A model generated the notes under the pieces. It was given only the letters and a program-made list of their open reading frames with translations. It was not told where the DNA came from and searched no databases. This document shows positions 44,618-53,713 of a stretch of DNA of 64,000 bases, piece after piece. The stretch covers positions 26,208 to 90,207 of the forward strand of contig LWTK01000054.1 of the NCBI GenBank assembly GCA_003326205.1, read 5' to 3'. The translations under genes were made by a program, and so were the position numbers. This DNA comes from Nostoc sp. ATCC 43529 (GTDB taxonomy: Bacteria > Cyanobacteriota > Cyanobacteriia > Cyanobacteriales > Nostocaceae). Every line of letters begins with the position of its first letter. Position 1 is the stretch's first letter.

Positions 44618-45514
44618 CTAAGAACCAGGAGATTCCAAACTAGCACTTTCTCCTCCCAGTGCTGTCTCACATGGTAAGTGTCGCTCCAACCAATTTTCTA
44701 AATCAGCCAGCACCTCTTGATAATTCAGGTCGCTTTGAAGCTCGTGATAAGCACCTGGATACTCGATTCTTAGTTTATCCGAGCAACTCACCCGCTCTAA
44801 AAAAATTTTCCCGCCCTCAGGTAGAGTTACTCTATCTGCTCCACCGTGAAGAATTAACAATGGTAATTGCCAATCAGCAGCATGGGCATTAACCCAATCA
44901 ACGGTAGCAAAAAATTCTGTAGCTAGACGCGCACTACCTCTAGTATGGCGCAAAGAATCTTGGGCATAAGCAGCTAAAATTTTCTCATCTCGCGAACCAC
45001 CAGAAAGATCGAGTCCGGTATTTAAGCTAAAACGCGGCCAAATTCGTGAGAGCAGTTTTCCTATAATTAACCGGGTTTTTGACACTCCAACTTTTCCTAA
45101 AGCTGGTGCTAAGGTAATTACACCTTGTAATGCAGATGCTTGTTGGGGATAACGCAGAGCATAATCCAAGACAATTACTGAGCCTAAGCTATGACCTAAA
45201 AGAAAAATTGGTTTTCCTGGGTGTTGGGTTTTAATTAATTCTAAAAAGGCTCGCAAGTCTTCGCGAAACTCACTCCAACGATTAATGTAGCCTCGTTGAC
45301 CAGGGGAACGACCATGACCGCGCAAATCAAAACCGTAGACAGCATATTGTTTAGGTATTAAATGTTGAACTAGGTTATCGTAGCGATCGCTGTGCGCTCC
45401 CAATCCATGTACGATCGCTAATATCGCCTTCACCTTTTCTTCTGGACACCAGCTTTGGTAATACAGTTTTAGCTTCCCAGCACCTTCAAATGTATCTGCT
45501 TTGTAATGGCTCAT
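44618..45514 (-). CDS. Alpha/beta hydrolase, monoacylglycerol lipase-like
   Basis: A 298-residue serine hydrolase with the oxyanion motif VHGLGAHSDRY, the family strand FDLRGHGRSPGQRGYI, the nucleophile elbow GHSLGS, an acid in LHGGADRVT and a base in GAYHELQSD. This is the lysophospholipase/monoacylglycerol lipase subgroup (Hydrolase_4). It probably acts on membrane lipid breakdown products or foreign esters. No signal peptide. It neighbours an acyltransferase gene read divergently, which hints at lipid metabolism but does not fix the substrate. Confidence 0.9.
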   Translation of the reverse strand: MSHYKADTFEGAGKLKLYYQSWCPEEKVKAILAIVHGLGAHSDRYDNLVQHLIPKQYAVYGFDLRGHGRSPGQRGYINRWSEFREDLRAFLELIKTQHPGKPIFLLGHSLGSVIVLDYALRYPQQASALQGVITLAPALGKVGVSKTRLIIGKLLSRIWPRFSLNTGLDLSGGSRDEKILAAYAQDSLRHTRGSARLATEFFATVDWVNAHAADWQLPLLILHGGADRVTLPEGGKIFLERVSCSDKLRIEYPGAYHELQSDLNYQEVLADLENWLERHLPCETALGGESASLESPGS

Positions 45515-45668
45515 CAGAATAATTTGTTACGCTTGTTCCCAATTAGCTACTAGCTTATCAAGGTATATTCTCAAGAAAATCGCTTCTGCCTTTAGGAAGA
45601 ATTACTTTTTTAAACGGAACTTACGAAATAAGACGACAAGAGCTTGATTTTTGAGAGATTCTGCTAGG

Positions 45669-46688
45669 ATGAATGCAGACAAAGCCGCCATGCGTTTATC
45701 GGTGCGGTCAATGCAAAATCCAAAATTTCAAATTGAAAATCTTTTGACATCGAGTCATCAGCAAGAAAATAACACCCAATCAGAAACTTTACCGCCTCTG
45801 AGTGATGCTAGCATTGAGCGGGTAAAAGAAGGTGTAGCCGCAGCTGGCGATCGGACCGTTCGCCAAATTGTTGAGGAAACTCTCAATCGTCTCGAAGCTA
45901 CAAATCAACAGGATTGCGAACCTAGAGTTAATGGTTGGTTGCGTCGGTTTGTAATGCGATCGCTTATTCATATCCTTTTCCAAGTAGAAATCGAACACCC
46001 CGAAAGGATACCTCAACAACCAGCAATCTTAGCAGTTAACCATCTCCATCATATCGATCCATTACTTTTATTAGCCGAACTTCCCACCCAACCTTATTAC
46101 TATATTCTGGGCGATGCTCGTACTCTTTATAACAAGTGGTGGAAACGCTTCATCTTGGGTTTTGCTGGAGGTGTAATTCCTTTAAAAAGGGTGTGGAAAG
46201 AAGAAGTCGCTGTGATGAAAGCCGCTAAAGCAGGAAGGGAAGATTTAATCGATCTAGCCGCAGCGATCGAACAGACAGTAGCCACAGGTGAAGATATACA
46301 GACATTGCGACAGATAGACCGCATTATTTTATCAATTTTGGCTCGTGGCGATGGGATGATTCTGTTTCCCGAAGGACGATTGGGAAATGCGGAAGCTCAG
46401 TTGCATCTACCCCTCAAGCGTGGAACTATAATTTATGCTTTGCGTGCTGGCGTACCAATTATTCCCATTGCACTCATTGGAACTCATGACCTTTATTTGA
46501 GAAAAAAATTAACTATAAGGGTTGGTGAACCGTTACAATTTGCCTCAACAACCAGGCCAAAACGACAAGAAGTAGACGTAGCTTTGCAAACCCTAGAGAA
46601 AGCAATGTTGAGTCTGTTACCAAATAATTATCAGGAACCAACAGGATTAAAACCGTTACGTTATTTCCTCAATCACATGTTGTGGTGA
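45669..46688 (+). CDS. 1-acylglycerol-3-phosphate acyltransferase family protein
   Basis: A PlsC-type acyltransferase of about 340 residues. The acceptor motif is NHLHHIDP (H-x4-D), the phosphate-binding motif FPEGRLGN and the third motif GVPIIPIALIGTHD. A basic N-terminal region without signal peptide precedes one hydrophobic patch (VMRSLIHILFQVEIEHP). It likely acylates lysophosphatidate in glycerolipid synthesis, or a related acceptor. The start is uncertain: ATG at 45669 is used, but ATG at 45711 is also possible, and the segment QNPKFQIENL right after it looks repeat-derived. Confidence 0.88.
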   Translation: MNADKAAMRLSVRSMQNPKFQIENLLTSSHQQENNTQSETLPPLSDASIERVKEGVAAAGDRTVRQIVEETLNRLEATNQQDCEPRVNGWLRRFVMRSLIHILFQVEIEHPERIPQQPAILAVNHLHHIDPLLLLAELPTQPYYYILGDARTLYNKWWKRFILGFAGGVIPLKRVWKEEVAVMKAAKAGREDLIDLAAAIEQTVATGEDIQTLRQIDRIILSILARGDGMILFPEGRLGNAEAQLHLPLKRGTIIYALRAGVPIIPIALIGTHDLYLRKKLTIRVGEPLQFASTTRPKRQEVDVALQTLEKAMLSLLPNNYQEPTGLKPLRYFLNHMLW

Positions 46689-46692
46689 AAAA

Positions 46693-46989
46693 TTATTTCT
46701 CTAAAAACTTAGTAATTTTGAAATTTGATGTTCCCTCCCAACAGTGGTTTAAAAATGCACTTACTTGAGCATCTGCTGAATCAGCCGATTCTTTAGAAGC
46801 ATTAAACTGAACTGCTGTCACAATATACTCAAAAATAATTACAAACTGCTTTTGAGGTGAAATTCTCTCAACAACAATTGTTTCTCCCACTTTCGGAATT
46901 TGACATACATCCACCACAAACGTTTCAATCTTTGGTTTTTCTAGCGGATTTTTGAAATTGAAATATTTAGAATAAACAATAATTTTCAC
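46693..46989 (-). CDS. Hypothetical protein
   Basis: A 98-residue protein (MKIIVYSKYFNFKNPLEKPKIE...), mostly beta strand, with a clean ATG start. It contains the patterned segment GETIVVERISPQKQFVIIFEYIV. It is convergent with the acyltransferase gene. No recognisable motif, signal peptide or partner gene. I judge it real from its regular strand pattern but assign no function. Confidence 0.5.
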   Translation of the reverse strand: MKIIVYSKYFNFKNPLEKPKIETFVVDVCQIPKVGETIVVERISPQKQFVIIFEYIVTAVQFNASKESADSADAQVSAFLNHCWEGTSNFKITKFLEK

Positions 46990-47144
46990 TTTATTAAGCT
47001 ACAAGTAACACTAAACTATATATAGGAATCCGGTTTGATTCCCGAATAACTCGTAGAGACAGGGAACAGGTAAAAAGGAATAAAATTATACTAAATTTTT
47101 TTTCAAAAATCAAATATGAGTCCTATATCCTATCTATATATTAA

Positions 47145-47212
47145 GTGCGTTGTCGTGCAGCGCAACGCACGTTAAATTTTTGGTGGTGCGTTAGCCTTTG
47201 GCGTAACGCACC
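47145..47212. repeat. Two GTGCGTT-type palindromes
   Basis: At 47145-47170, gtgcgttg and caacgcac form an 8-bp stem. At 47185-47212, ggtgcgtta and taacgcacc form a 9-bp stem. They lie side by side upstream of a MITE-like element. These hairpins are related to each other by their shared gtgcgtt arm. Confidence 0.85.
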
Positions 47213-47221
47213 CTACTGGTA

Positions 47222-47367
47222 TGGCAAGCTTAAATTGATACAAAAATTGTAGTTTGGGTTGAGGCTCTGCGAAACCCAACACCGCGATAAATGTTGGGTT
47301 ACCCTTCGGGAAGCAAGCTACGTTCCTCAACCCAACCTACTCCTAATGCACTATTTTAAGCTTGCCA
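47222..47367. mobile_element. MITE-like element with 13-bp terminal inverted repeats
   Basis: Perfect inverted ends, tggcaagcttaaa at 47222-47234 and tttaagcttgcca at 47355-47367, bound 146 bases. Inside are further inverted parts (ttgggttgagg and cctcaacccaa; repeated gttgggtt). It has no coding capacity. The nested palindromes and terminal repeats suggest a non-autonomous mobile element. Confidence 0.6.
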
Positions 47368-47391
47368 CGCCACTAAGTTTACTAGTTTATT

Positions 47392-47425
47392 ATTCTGAAT
47401 TCTGAATTCTGAATTCTGAATTCTG
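47392..47425. repeat. Heptamer repeat (ATTCTGA)
   Basis: Nearly five tandem copies of attctga end just before the stop codon of the 47431-49095 gene. Confidence 0.85.
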
Positions 47426-47430
47426 CGATA

Positions 47431-49095
47431 TTACTTACTTTGCCAAACTCGTTGTAACGACTGAAAAAGTTTCGCAAATATTTCTTCTAGCCAAAGAATA
47501 ACACGATCGAGCCATTGGAGAACTTTCTCTAGAGGGTGCTTTTCATAACCCATTGCAGTTGCTTTGGTTTCTATCCAGTCTGGTTGTGCTTCAACTTCAG
47601 TACTTTGAGAAAACCGCCGTTGGGAAATTTCCCCTTTATGATTCTTGCTATCAGATTGGGAAATCACCCCTTCAGTTTGCTGGAAAGAGGTAACTTTTGC
47701 AGATGTTTTGGGAATTGAGGCGAGATGACGGGTTGTTTTTTTCCTTTGTACTAACTCAGATTTGCCTTTCGGCTGTTGTCGATTCAAATTCTTTGGCCAA
47801 AAAAGCCCTGCTGATAAACCTGAAGCTAAAGCAGGAGTTGTGTTTTCAAGTGTAACTGCTTTGTCGGCAACTTTTTCGCGATCGCCAAACAAATCATTCC
47901 ACGTTAACCAAGGATCGTCCGTTAAATCTTGGTTTTGCAAATTACGATTTTTAAATAAACCTTTTTTTGCATAACTAGATAATAGTCTATCTGGCTGGTT
48001 GTCAGCAGTTTTTGATTCAAGCGTTTTTCGATTCCCAACACCAAAAAAGTAATTGAGTGCTGCTTCAATTAAAGCTTGAAAATTTAGTGTATGAGTTTCT
48101 AAATCGTCAGCCGGAACTGCAATTTCTCCCTTAGCAGTTAACTGGTCTTTTCCATAGATAAATATATTTAACTGAGTTTGGGCTACTTGAATAATTTCTT
48201 GGCTACGTTGTTGAACTGGTATTAAAGCATTTGATTCGACTTTAGCAACAGCTACATCTAAAAATGTTAATAATTTACTTGAGTCGAGTAAATTGTTTGA
48301 TGCTGTTCCGCTGAGGATTGGAATCTTAACTGGATTTTCTCCAGTTAATTTTGCTAATAAACCCTCAATTTTTGGTAATAATTCTTTTTCTTTTTTAGCT
48401 TTTGCTAATCGCCAATACTGCCAGTAATTAGCAACTTCGCTAATAATCCTATCTTCTAATTTTGCCTGCTGCTGGGGTGTCAAAATATCGAGAATTTCAT
48501 TTTCAGCGGTGACAATTACCAAATTACGATTCATCAAATTTGTGGCAACTCCCCGTATGACTGCAAGATGCTGCTTGAGAGTATTTTGTGGTTGTGAGGA
48601 TTTGATACTTGCGACTGAATTATCTGTAATAGTTGGAGAATGAATAATATTAGTGTTTGCAGAATTTTTAGGAATAGGTTTTTGCCAAAAACCTCCCAAA
48701 AAGCTTAAAGGATTAAAAGGTTGAGAGTTTTTTTTCGGAGTAGCGTAGGCGTAGCCCGTCGTAGACATCGCCTCGTCCGATGACAGATAATAAACTGTCT
48801 CTAATACATGCTCAATGGGAGTATCAACATTTAAATCCGTTTCTGGGTGAAAATCGGTATCATTTGATGGTAAATTCAGCCTGGATTGTGGTTCTTTGGC
48901 GTGTAGCGTTTTAGCATCTGATTCAGATGACACAAACAGTAGATACACTGGGTAAAGTAGCAATTCCACACCCCACTTAGTGGCAACTTGCAAATGCCGG
49001 AAGGTGTTTTCCCACCGTTGTGTCAACCGCCGAGATTGCTGGTTGACAAAATTAAATAGTCTGCTTTGATAACGACCAGAAGAACCAGAAGACAT
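47431..49095 (-). CDS. Large conserved hypothetical protein
   Basis: A 554-residue protein if ATG 49095 is used (MSSGSSGRYQSRLFNFV); an ATG at 49161 would add 22 residues. There is one hydrophobic stretch near residue 45 (GVELLLYPVYLLFV). Helical segments include LTPQQQAKLEDRIISEVANYWQ, and a C-terminal helix (LEKVLQWLDRVILWLEEIFAKLFQSLQ) may attach to a membrane. The middle is low-complexity and Ser/Thr/Asn-rich. A repeat-derived insertion AMSTTGYAYAT is encoded at 48743-48772. The family is unknown to me. It diverges from the mannosidase gene. Confidence 0.7.
   Translation of the reverse strand: MSSGSSGRYQSRLFNFVNQQSRRLTQRWENTFRHLQVATKWGVELLLYPVYLLFVSSESDAKTLHAKEPQSRLNLPSNDTDFHPETDLNVDTPIEHVLETVYYLSSDEAMSTTGYAYATPKKNSQPFNPLSFLGGFWQKPIPKNSANTNIIHSPTITDNSVASIKSSQPQNTLKQHLAVIRGVATNLMNRNLVIVTAENEILDILTPQQQAKLEDRIISEVANYWQYWRLAKAKKEKELLPKIEGLLAKLTGENPVKIPILSGTASNNLLDSSKLLTFLDVAVAKVESNALIPVQQRSQEIIQVAQTQLNIFIYGKDQLTAKGEIAVPADDLETHTLNFQALIEAALNYFFGVGNRKTLESKTADNQPDRLLSSYAKKGLFKNRNLQNQDLTDDPWLTWNDLFGDREKVADKAVTLENTTPALASGLSAGLFWPKNLNRQQPKGKSELVQRKKTTRHLASIPKTSAKVTSFQQTEGVISQSDSKNHKGEISQRRFSQSTEVEAQPDWIETKATAMGYEKHPLEKVLQWLDRVILWLEEIFAKLFQSLQRVWQSK
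48743..48772. repeat. 30-bp dispersed repeat, copy 3, inside a coding region
   Basis: The copy reads gcgtaggcgtagcccgtcg then tagacatcgcc, almost identical to copies 1 and 2. On the coding strand it contributes residues AMSTTGYAYA to the unknown protein. Confidence 0.85.
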
Positions 49096-49198
49096 AATAG
49101 TAATTTTTGAGTTCGAGTCTTGTTTAGTTGTGAGACTCCCGCCGAACAATAAAAACCACAAACTGTTAATTATTGTGTGCCCTCATTTTAGCGAAAAT

Positions 49199-52100
49199 AT
49201 GACTCAAATTATCTCTGAATCTCAGTCCAATTTCATCTCACAAGCTATTGAGCAATTACGCTCTTTTTCTCAGGTTAATCTTCAGTCTACTTGGTTATAC
49301 CGAGAATCTGACGAGATGATTACTGATGTTACAGCTGCTAATTTATCTGATTGGCAACCTGTAGAGTTGAACGCTAAAGAACATATTGCTTGGACAGGGG
49401 GGAAAAAAGTCCTATGGCTAGGGCAAAAATTGGTAGTTCCCCAAAACTTACAGGGTTATCCTTTAGCTGGGTTATCTTTGCGGCTGGCGTTAGTTTGGTG
49501 GGCCGATGCTGCTGAAATTTATGTGAATGGAGAGTTAGCGCTGGAGGGTGATTTATTTGATTCTTCACCGAGAGTGCTTTTGAGTCGCAAGGTGACGCCA
49601 GGGGAAGAATTTATTGTTGCATTGCGGTTAGTGAGTCCGGGACATTGTGATGGTGCTTTAGTGCGATCGCTCCTTATATATGAGTCTAATGATGATGATA
49701 ATCCCGATCCGGGTTTTGTGGCTGATGAGTTGGGTGTTTTGCAACTTTATTTGCAAAAGTTTGCACCAGAAAAGTTGGGTGTTTTGGTGGAGGCGGTGGA
49801 GGAGGTAACGAACCGCAGAGGCGCAGAGGACGCAGAGAGGGAAGAGTTAGTTAGGTCGTTACGTCAACATCTAATTCAATCTGATATCTTAGCCCCCCTT
49901 TTGAAGGGGGGTTGGGGGGATCTAAAATCCAAAATCCATTTATTGGGTCACGCTCATCTAGATTTAGCATGGTTGTGGCCTGTGAGTGAAACTTGGAATG
50001 CAGCACAAAACACCTTTGAATCGGTTTTGAAGTTGCAAGCAGATTTTCCAGAGTTAATTTTCTGTCATTCGACTCCGGCGCTTTATGCTTGGATTGAAGA
50101 ACATCGCCCGGATTTATTTAGGGTAATTCAAGCACAAGTAGCAGCCGGAAAGTGGGAAGTTATCGGCGCAACGTGGGTAGAACCAGAACTGAATTTGATT
50201 GCTGGCGAATCTATTGTGCGTCAGCTATTGTATGGTCAACGATACATACAAGAAAAATTTGGCAAGCTTTCGCCTATGGTGTGGGTTCCAGACTCTTTTG
50301 GTTTTTGTGCAACTTTACCGCAGTTTTTCGCTAATGCCGGAGTTGAGTATTTTGTCACCCAAAAGTTACGCTGGAATGATACTACTAAATTTGATTATGG
50401 TGCTTTTTGGTGGCGATCGCCTGATGGTAGCCAAGTCTTTACTTTCATGTCTGCACCCATCGGTGAAGCGATCGACCCAGTTAAAATGGCATCATACGCC
50501 CTAGAATGGCAAAGCCAAACTGATTTTCCAGAATCTCTCTGGCTTCCCGGTGTCGGCGACCACGGCGGCGGCCCCACCCGTGATATGTTAGAAACCGCCC
50601 AACGCTGGCAAAAATCACCTTTCTTCCCAGATATAGAATTTACCACCGCTGAAAAGTATTTACAGCAAATCAGAGAAGAAGACACGGAGACGGGGAGACG
50701 CGGGGACGCGGAGAATCAAAATGTCCCCGCGTCCTCTTCTTTCCCCACTTGGAATGACGAACTATACTTAGAATTCCATCGTGGTTGCTACACTACTCAC
50801 GCAGACCAAAAACGTTGGAATCGTCGTTGTGAAACTTTGTTGTATGAAGCTGAACTGTTTGCTACTCTTGCAAACATCACCTGTGGTGTGACGTATCCCA
50901 AAGCTGATATTGAAGCAGCTTGGAAACTAGTGTTATTTCAACAGTTTCATGATATTTTGCCTGGTACTTCCATTACCCAAGTTTATGAAGATGCCCTACC
51001 GGAATGGCAACAAGTCGAACAAACTGGAACGAAGATATTACAAGAATCATTGCAGGCGATCGCATCTCACATTACCCTACCACAACCACCACAACCCAAT
51101 AGTTTACCTATTTTCATTTTCAATTCTCTCAATTGGCAGCGTTCTGAAGTAGTTTCTATCACCTTACCTACACCAGCAACGACTACCCAACAATGGCAGA
51201 TTTACGATGCTTCCGGTCAGCTGCTTGTCTGGCAATTATCTCAACCATCAACCCTACTATTTCTCGCCCCCGACATCCCACCCGTAGGCTACCGCCTCTT
51301 CTGGCTTTCCCCTTCATCCCCCACCCTGGACGAACCCAAGGCTACATCCCCAGAATGGGTTCTAGAAAATGAATTCCTCCGAGTTGTCGTCAACTCTGAA
51401 ACGGGAGATTTATCAAGTGTTTTTGACAAAACTTATCAACGGGAAGTTTTGAGTGGTGCGGGGAATCAGCTGCAAGCTTTTAAAGACAGCGGTCAATATT
51501 GGGATGCATGGAATATAGATCCTAATTACGCCCAGCATCCCTTACCCCCAACAAATCTTCAATCTATAGAGTGGGTAGAACAAGGCGCAGTACAAAATCG
51601 TTTGCGCGTAGTGCGTCAGTTGGGGGAATCAGAATTTTCCCAAGATTATATTCTGCAAACTGGTTCGCACGTGCTAAAAATCTCCTCTAGGGTTAACTGG
51701 CAAGAAAATCAAGTATTGGTGAAAGCTGCTTTTCCTCTCAACATTGAAGCAGACTTCGCTACCTACGAAATTCCCTGTAGCGCAATTCGCCGTCCAACTA
51801 AACCGCAAACCCCAGCAGAACAAGCAAAATGGGAAGTCCCAGCCTTACGTTGGGCTGATTTAACAGGCGAAACAAATCAAGGTTTATACGGAATCAGTTT
51901 GCTAAATGATTGTAAATATGGTTACGATGCCCAAACGAATCAATTACGCCTCACGCTGCTACGTAGCCCCAATTGGCCAGACCCAGAAGCTGACCGAGGT
52001 TTGCATGAATTCACTTATGCCTTGTATCCCCATACAAATACCTGGGAATCAGCCCATACAGTACAGCGTGGCTATGAATTGAATACACCTCTACAAGTGA

Positions 52101-52423
52101 TACTAAACCCAGTCACCAGTCCCCAGTCCCCAGTCCCTAATCCCGACAGAGCAAGCTTTTTAAATTTATCATCTGAAAATCTCATTTTGATGGCTTTGAA
52201 GCCAGCAGAAGATGACCGACAGCAATTGATTCTGCGATGTTATGAATGTCACGGAAAAACAGCCGAGTTATCTTTGCAAAGTGATTTAGGAATCAGTCTC
52301 GGAAAGACGGTAGATTTGTTAGAGCGTTCTGCTCTTAGTGCTGCCCAATTCTCATCTGAGCAACAAATCTTGACAATACAGCCTTGGAAAATCGTCAGCT
52401 TCAAGGTCAATCCCAATAAGTAA
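49199..52423 (+). CDS. Alpha-mannosidase, glycoside hydrolase family 38
   Basis: A 1074-residue GH38 enzyme that hydrolyses alpha-mannosides with a zinc-assisted retaining mechanism. The zinc motif HLLGHAHLDLAWLWPVSETW and the nucleophile region MVWVPDSFGFCATLPQ are visible, followed by KLRWNDTTKFDYGAFWWRSPDG and the C-terminal beta domains (ENEFLRVVVNSETGDLSSVFDK). I chose the ATG at 49199 (MTQIISESQ) over 49130, since the upstream codons look like leader. Four short in-frame stretches are repeat-derived (listed separately). It is longer than typical bacterial family members partly because of these. Cytoplasmic, as no signal peptide is seen. Confidence 0.9.
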   Translation: MTQIISESQSNFISQAIEQLRSFSQVNLQSTWLYRESDEMITDVTAANLSDWQPVELNAKEHIAWTGGKKVLWLGQKLVVPQNLQGYPLAGLSLRLALVWWADAAEIYVNGELALEGDLFDSSPRVLLSRKVTPGEEFIVALRLVSPGHCDGALVRSLLIYESNDDDNPDPGFVADELGVLQLYLQKFAPEKLGVLVEAVEEVTNRRGAEDAEREELVRSLRQHLIQSDILAPLLKGGWGDLKSKIHLLGHAHLDLAWLWPVSETWNAAQNTFESVLKLQADFPELIFCHSTPALYAWIEEHRPDLFRVIQAQVAAGKWEVIGATWVEPELNLIAGESIVRQLLYGQRYIQEKFGKLSPMVWVPDSFGFCATLPQFFANAGVEYFVTQKLRWNDTTKFDYGAFWWRSPDGSQVFTFMSAPIGEAIDPVKMASYALEWQSQTDFPESLWLPGVGDHGGGPTRDMLETAQRWQKSPFFPDIEFTTAEKYLQQIREEDTETGRRGDAENQNVPASSSFPTWNDELYLEFHRGCYTTHADQKRWNRRCETLLYEAELFATLANITCGVTYPKADIEAAWKLVLFQQFHDILPGTSITQVYEDALPEWQQVEQTGTKILQESLQAIASHITLPQPPQPNSLPIFIFNSLNWQRSEVVSITLPTPATTTQQWQIYDASGQLLVWQLSQPSTLLFLAPDIPPVGYRLFWLSPSSPTLDEPKATSPEWVLENEFLRVVVNSETGDLSSVFDKTYQREVLSGAGNQLQAFKDSGQYWDAWNIDPNYAQHPLPPTNLQSIEWVEQGAVQNRLRVVRQLGESEFSQDYILQTGSHVLKISSRVNWQENQVLVKAAFPLNIEADFATYEIPCSAIRRPTKPQTPAEQAKWEVPALRWADLTGETNQGLYGISLLNDCKYGYDAQTNQLRLTLLRSPNWPDPEADRGLHEFTYALYPHTNTWESAHTVQRGYELNTPLQVILNPVTSPQSPVPNPDRASFLNLSSENLILMALKPAEDDRQQLILRCYECHGKTAELSLQSDLGISLGKTVDLLERSALSAAQFSSEQQILTIQPWKIVSFKVNPNK
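49808..49845. repeat. Repeat insertion 1 in the mannosidase gene
   Basis: The sequence aaccgcagaggcgcagagg and the following acgcagaga form a well-known type of cyanobacterial dispersed repeat, read here in frame as NRRGAEDAERE. Confidence 0.75.
49888..49935. repeat. Repeat insertion 2 in the mannosidase gene
   Basis: ttagccccccttttgaaggg and the following gggttggggggatct include a G/C-run hairpin and a dispersed repeat sequence, read in frame as LAPLLKGGWGDLKSK. Confidence 0.75.
50680..50735. repeat. Repeat insertion 3 in the mannosidase gene
   Basis: gacacggagacggggagacg, followed by cggggacgcgg and later gtccccgcg, forms an inverted repeat that codes for DTETGRRGDAENQNVPASS. It resembles the G-rich insert in hom. 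Confidence 0.75.
52109..52140. repeat. Repeat insertion 4 in the mannosidase gene
   Basis: Tandem ccccagt heptamers (agtcaccagtccccagtccc) are read in frame as PVTSPQSPVPNP near the C-terminus. Confidence 0.75.
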
Positions 52424-52529
52424 TTCTAGACCCCAACAAATCAGTACTCTAGAGTTGAGAGTCCAGAGTTGTTAACCTTTGACTCTTGACTCTTAACTCC
52501 TAATTCCTAACTCCTAACTTCTAACTCCC

Positions 52530-52661
52530 CTAGTCTTCGTGATCTTCAAAAGGATCGCTCAACTGCTTGCTGGGAGGACCAAAGGAGGTATAAATTCCAT
52601 AGCCTGTAATGGCAATCAAAACAGCTGCTACAGAAATGCTAAGAACTATTGCGGGTTCCAT
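52530..52661 (-). CDS. psbN: PsbN protein
   Basis: A 43-residue product beginning MEPAIVLSISVAAVLIAITG and ending DPFEDHED. PsbN is a single-helix thylakoid protein needed for assembly of the photosystem II reaction centre, not a stable subunit. The gene is on the opposite strand to psbH, separated by 85 bases. This divergent psbN-psbH arrangement is widely conserved in cyanobacteria and plastids. Confidence 0.95.
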   Translation of the reverse strand: MEPAIVLSISVAAVLIAITGYGIYTSFGPPSKQLSDPFEDHED

Positions 52662-52746
52662 AATTTTAAGATTGATTATGAGTGCTATTCTTATAGAATA
52701 TTACAGAAGATTAAAAAAAGCTTGGGCAAGTAATCTTAGGTGAACT

Positions 52747-52950
52747 ATGGCACAAAGGACTAGGTTGGGAGATATCCTGAGACCACTGAACTCTGAGTAT
52801 GGAAAAGTGGCACCAGGTTGGGGTACTACCCCTGTGATGGCTGTTTTTATGTTGCTGTTTTTTGTGTTTCTGCTGATTATTCTGCAACTTTACAATAAAA
52901 CAATCTTGGTTCAGGATGTAAATGTCGATTGGCGGAGTTTAGGACGCTAA
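52747..52950 (+). CDS. psbH: Photosystem II phosphoprotein-type subunit PsbH
   Basis: A 67-residue single-helix protein (MAQRTRLGDILRPLNSEYGK, helix VMAVFMLLFFVFLLIILQLY). It stabilises the CP47-bound part of photosystem II. The cyanobacterial form lacks the phosphorylated N-terminal extension of plants, as here. It diverges from psbN and has a terminator 42 bases after its stop. TatA lies further downstream on the same strand. Confidence 0.96.
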   Translation: MAQRTRLGDILRPLNSEYGKVAPGWGTTPVMAVFMLLFFVFLLIILQLYNKTILVQDVNVDWRSLGR

Positions 52951-52991
52951 TGGATACACAGTTATCTAGTCTGGATAACAAGTGAACTCAC

Positions 52992-53016
52992 ACCCGGCTA
53001 GTCCGGGTTTTTTTGT
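52992..53016 (+). terminator. Rho-independent terminator of psbH
   Basis: acccgg and ccgggt arms around ctagt, followed by seven T residues, make a textbook short terminator. Confidence 0.9.
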
Positions 53017-53207
53017 CAGTGGCGATTAAGAATTCAGAAGAAATCCAGGTGTCAGTGTACCTAGTGGCTTTAAATGTTTGATTGTCACAAACTTAAGGCA
53101 TTACTCGCTCGTGGGGCGATCGCTTTCTTTAATAGGCGATTATTTAGTAGACTACATAATAATATATAAGTCTATATAGTGGTTTTAGGGTTTATCGGAG
53201 ATAAAAA

Positions 53208-53480
53208 ATGAATATATTTGGTATCGGTCTGCCAGAAATGGCTGTAATTATGGTAGTGGCGCTGTTAATCTTTGGCCCAAAGAAGTTACCAGAGATTGGC
53301 CGCAGTGTAGGCAAAACAATTCGCAGTTTTCAAGAAGCTTCTAAGGAGTTTCAAAGTGAGTTTCAAAAAGAAGCCGAACAGTTAGAAGAAGCTGTGAAAA
53401 CTACCGCTGAATTGGAACCTAAGCAAATCGAGCCTGCTAAATCACAGCACGATACTGCTAATTCTTCACAAGTTGGCTAG
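53208..53480 (+). CDS. tatA: Twin-arginine translocase subunit TatA/E
   Basis: A 90-residue protein with one N-terminal helix (MAVIMVVALLIFGPKKLPEI), the hinge FGPKKLPE, and an amphipathic helix (GRSVGKTIRSFQEASKEFQ) followed by a charged tail. TatA forms the pore of the Tat system, which exports folded proteins across thylakoid and plasma membranes. A TatB assignment is possible because cyanobacteria have few Tat components, but the hinge and length favour TatA. The start has CGGAGATAAAAA upstream. No other tat gene is adjacent. Confidence 0.93.
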   Translation: MNIFGIGLPEMAVIMVVALLIFGPKKLPEIGRSVGKTIRSFQEASKEFQSEFQKEAEQLEEAVKTTAELEPKQIEPAKSQHDTANSSQVG

Positions 53481-53713
53481 GAAAACATACCAATTTTGGA
53501 TTTTGGATTTTAGATTGTTTTGCAGTTGGGAGCAACGTCTGTTGCGAACAGAACAAATCCAAAAGACCCTCGTCGATAACAAAGCGTTAGCGACGTAAAA
53601 GTGTCTGACTTGCTAAAACTGCACTATCGCCAATCTAAAATCACCAAGCTATACACTCTTGTGGTGTGTTTCAATCCAAAATCTAAAATCTAAAATTGAT
53701 TGACTGTAGCAAA

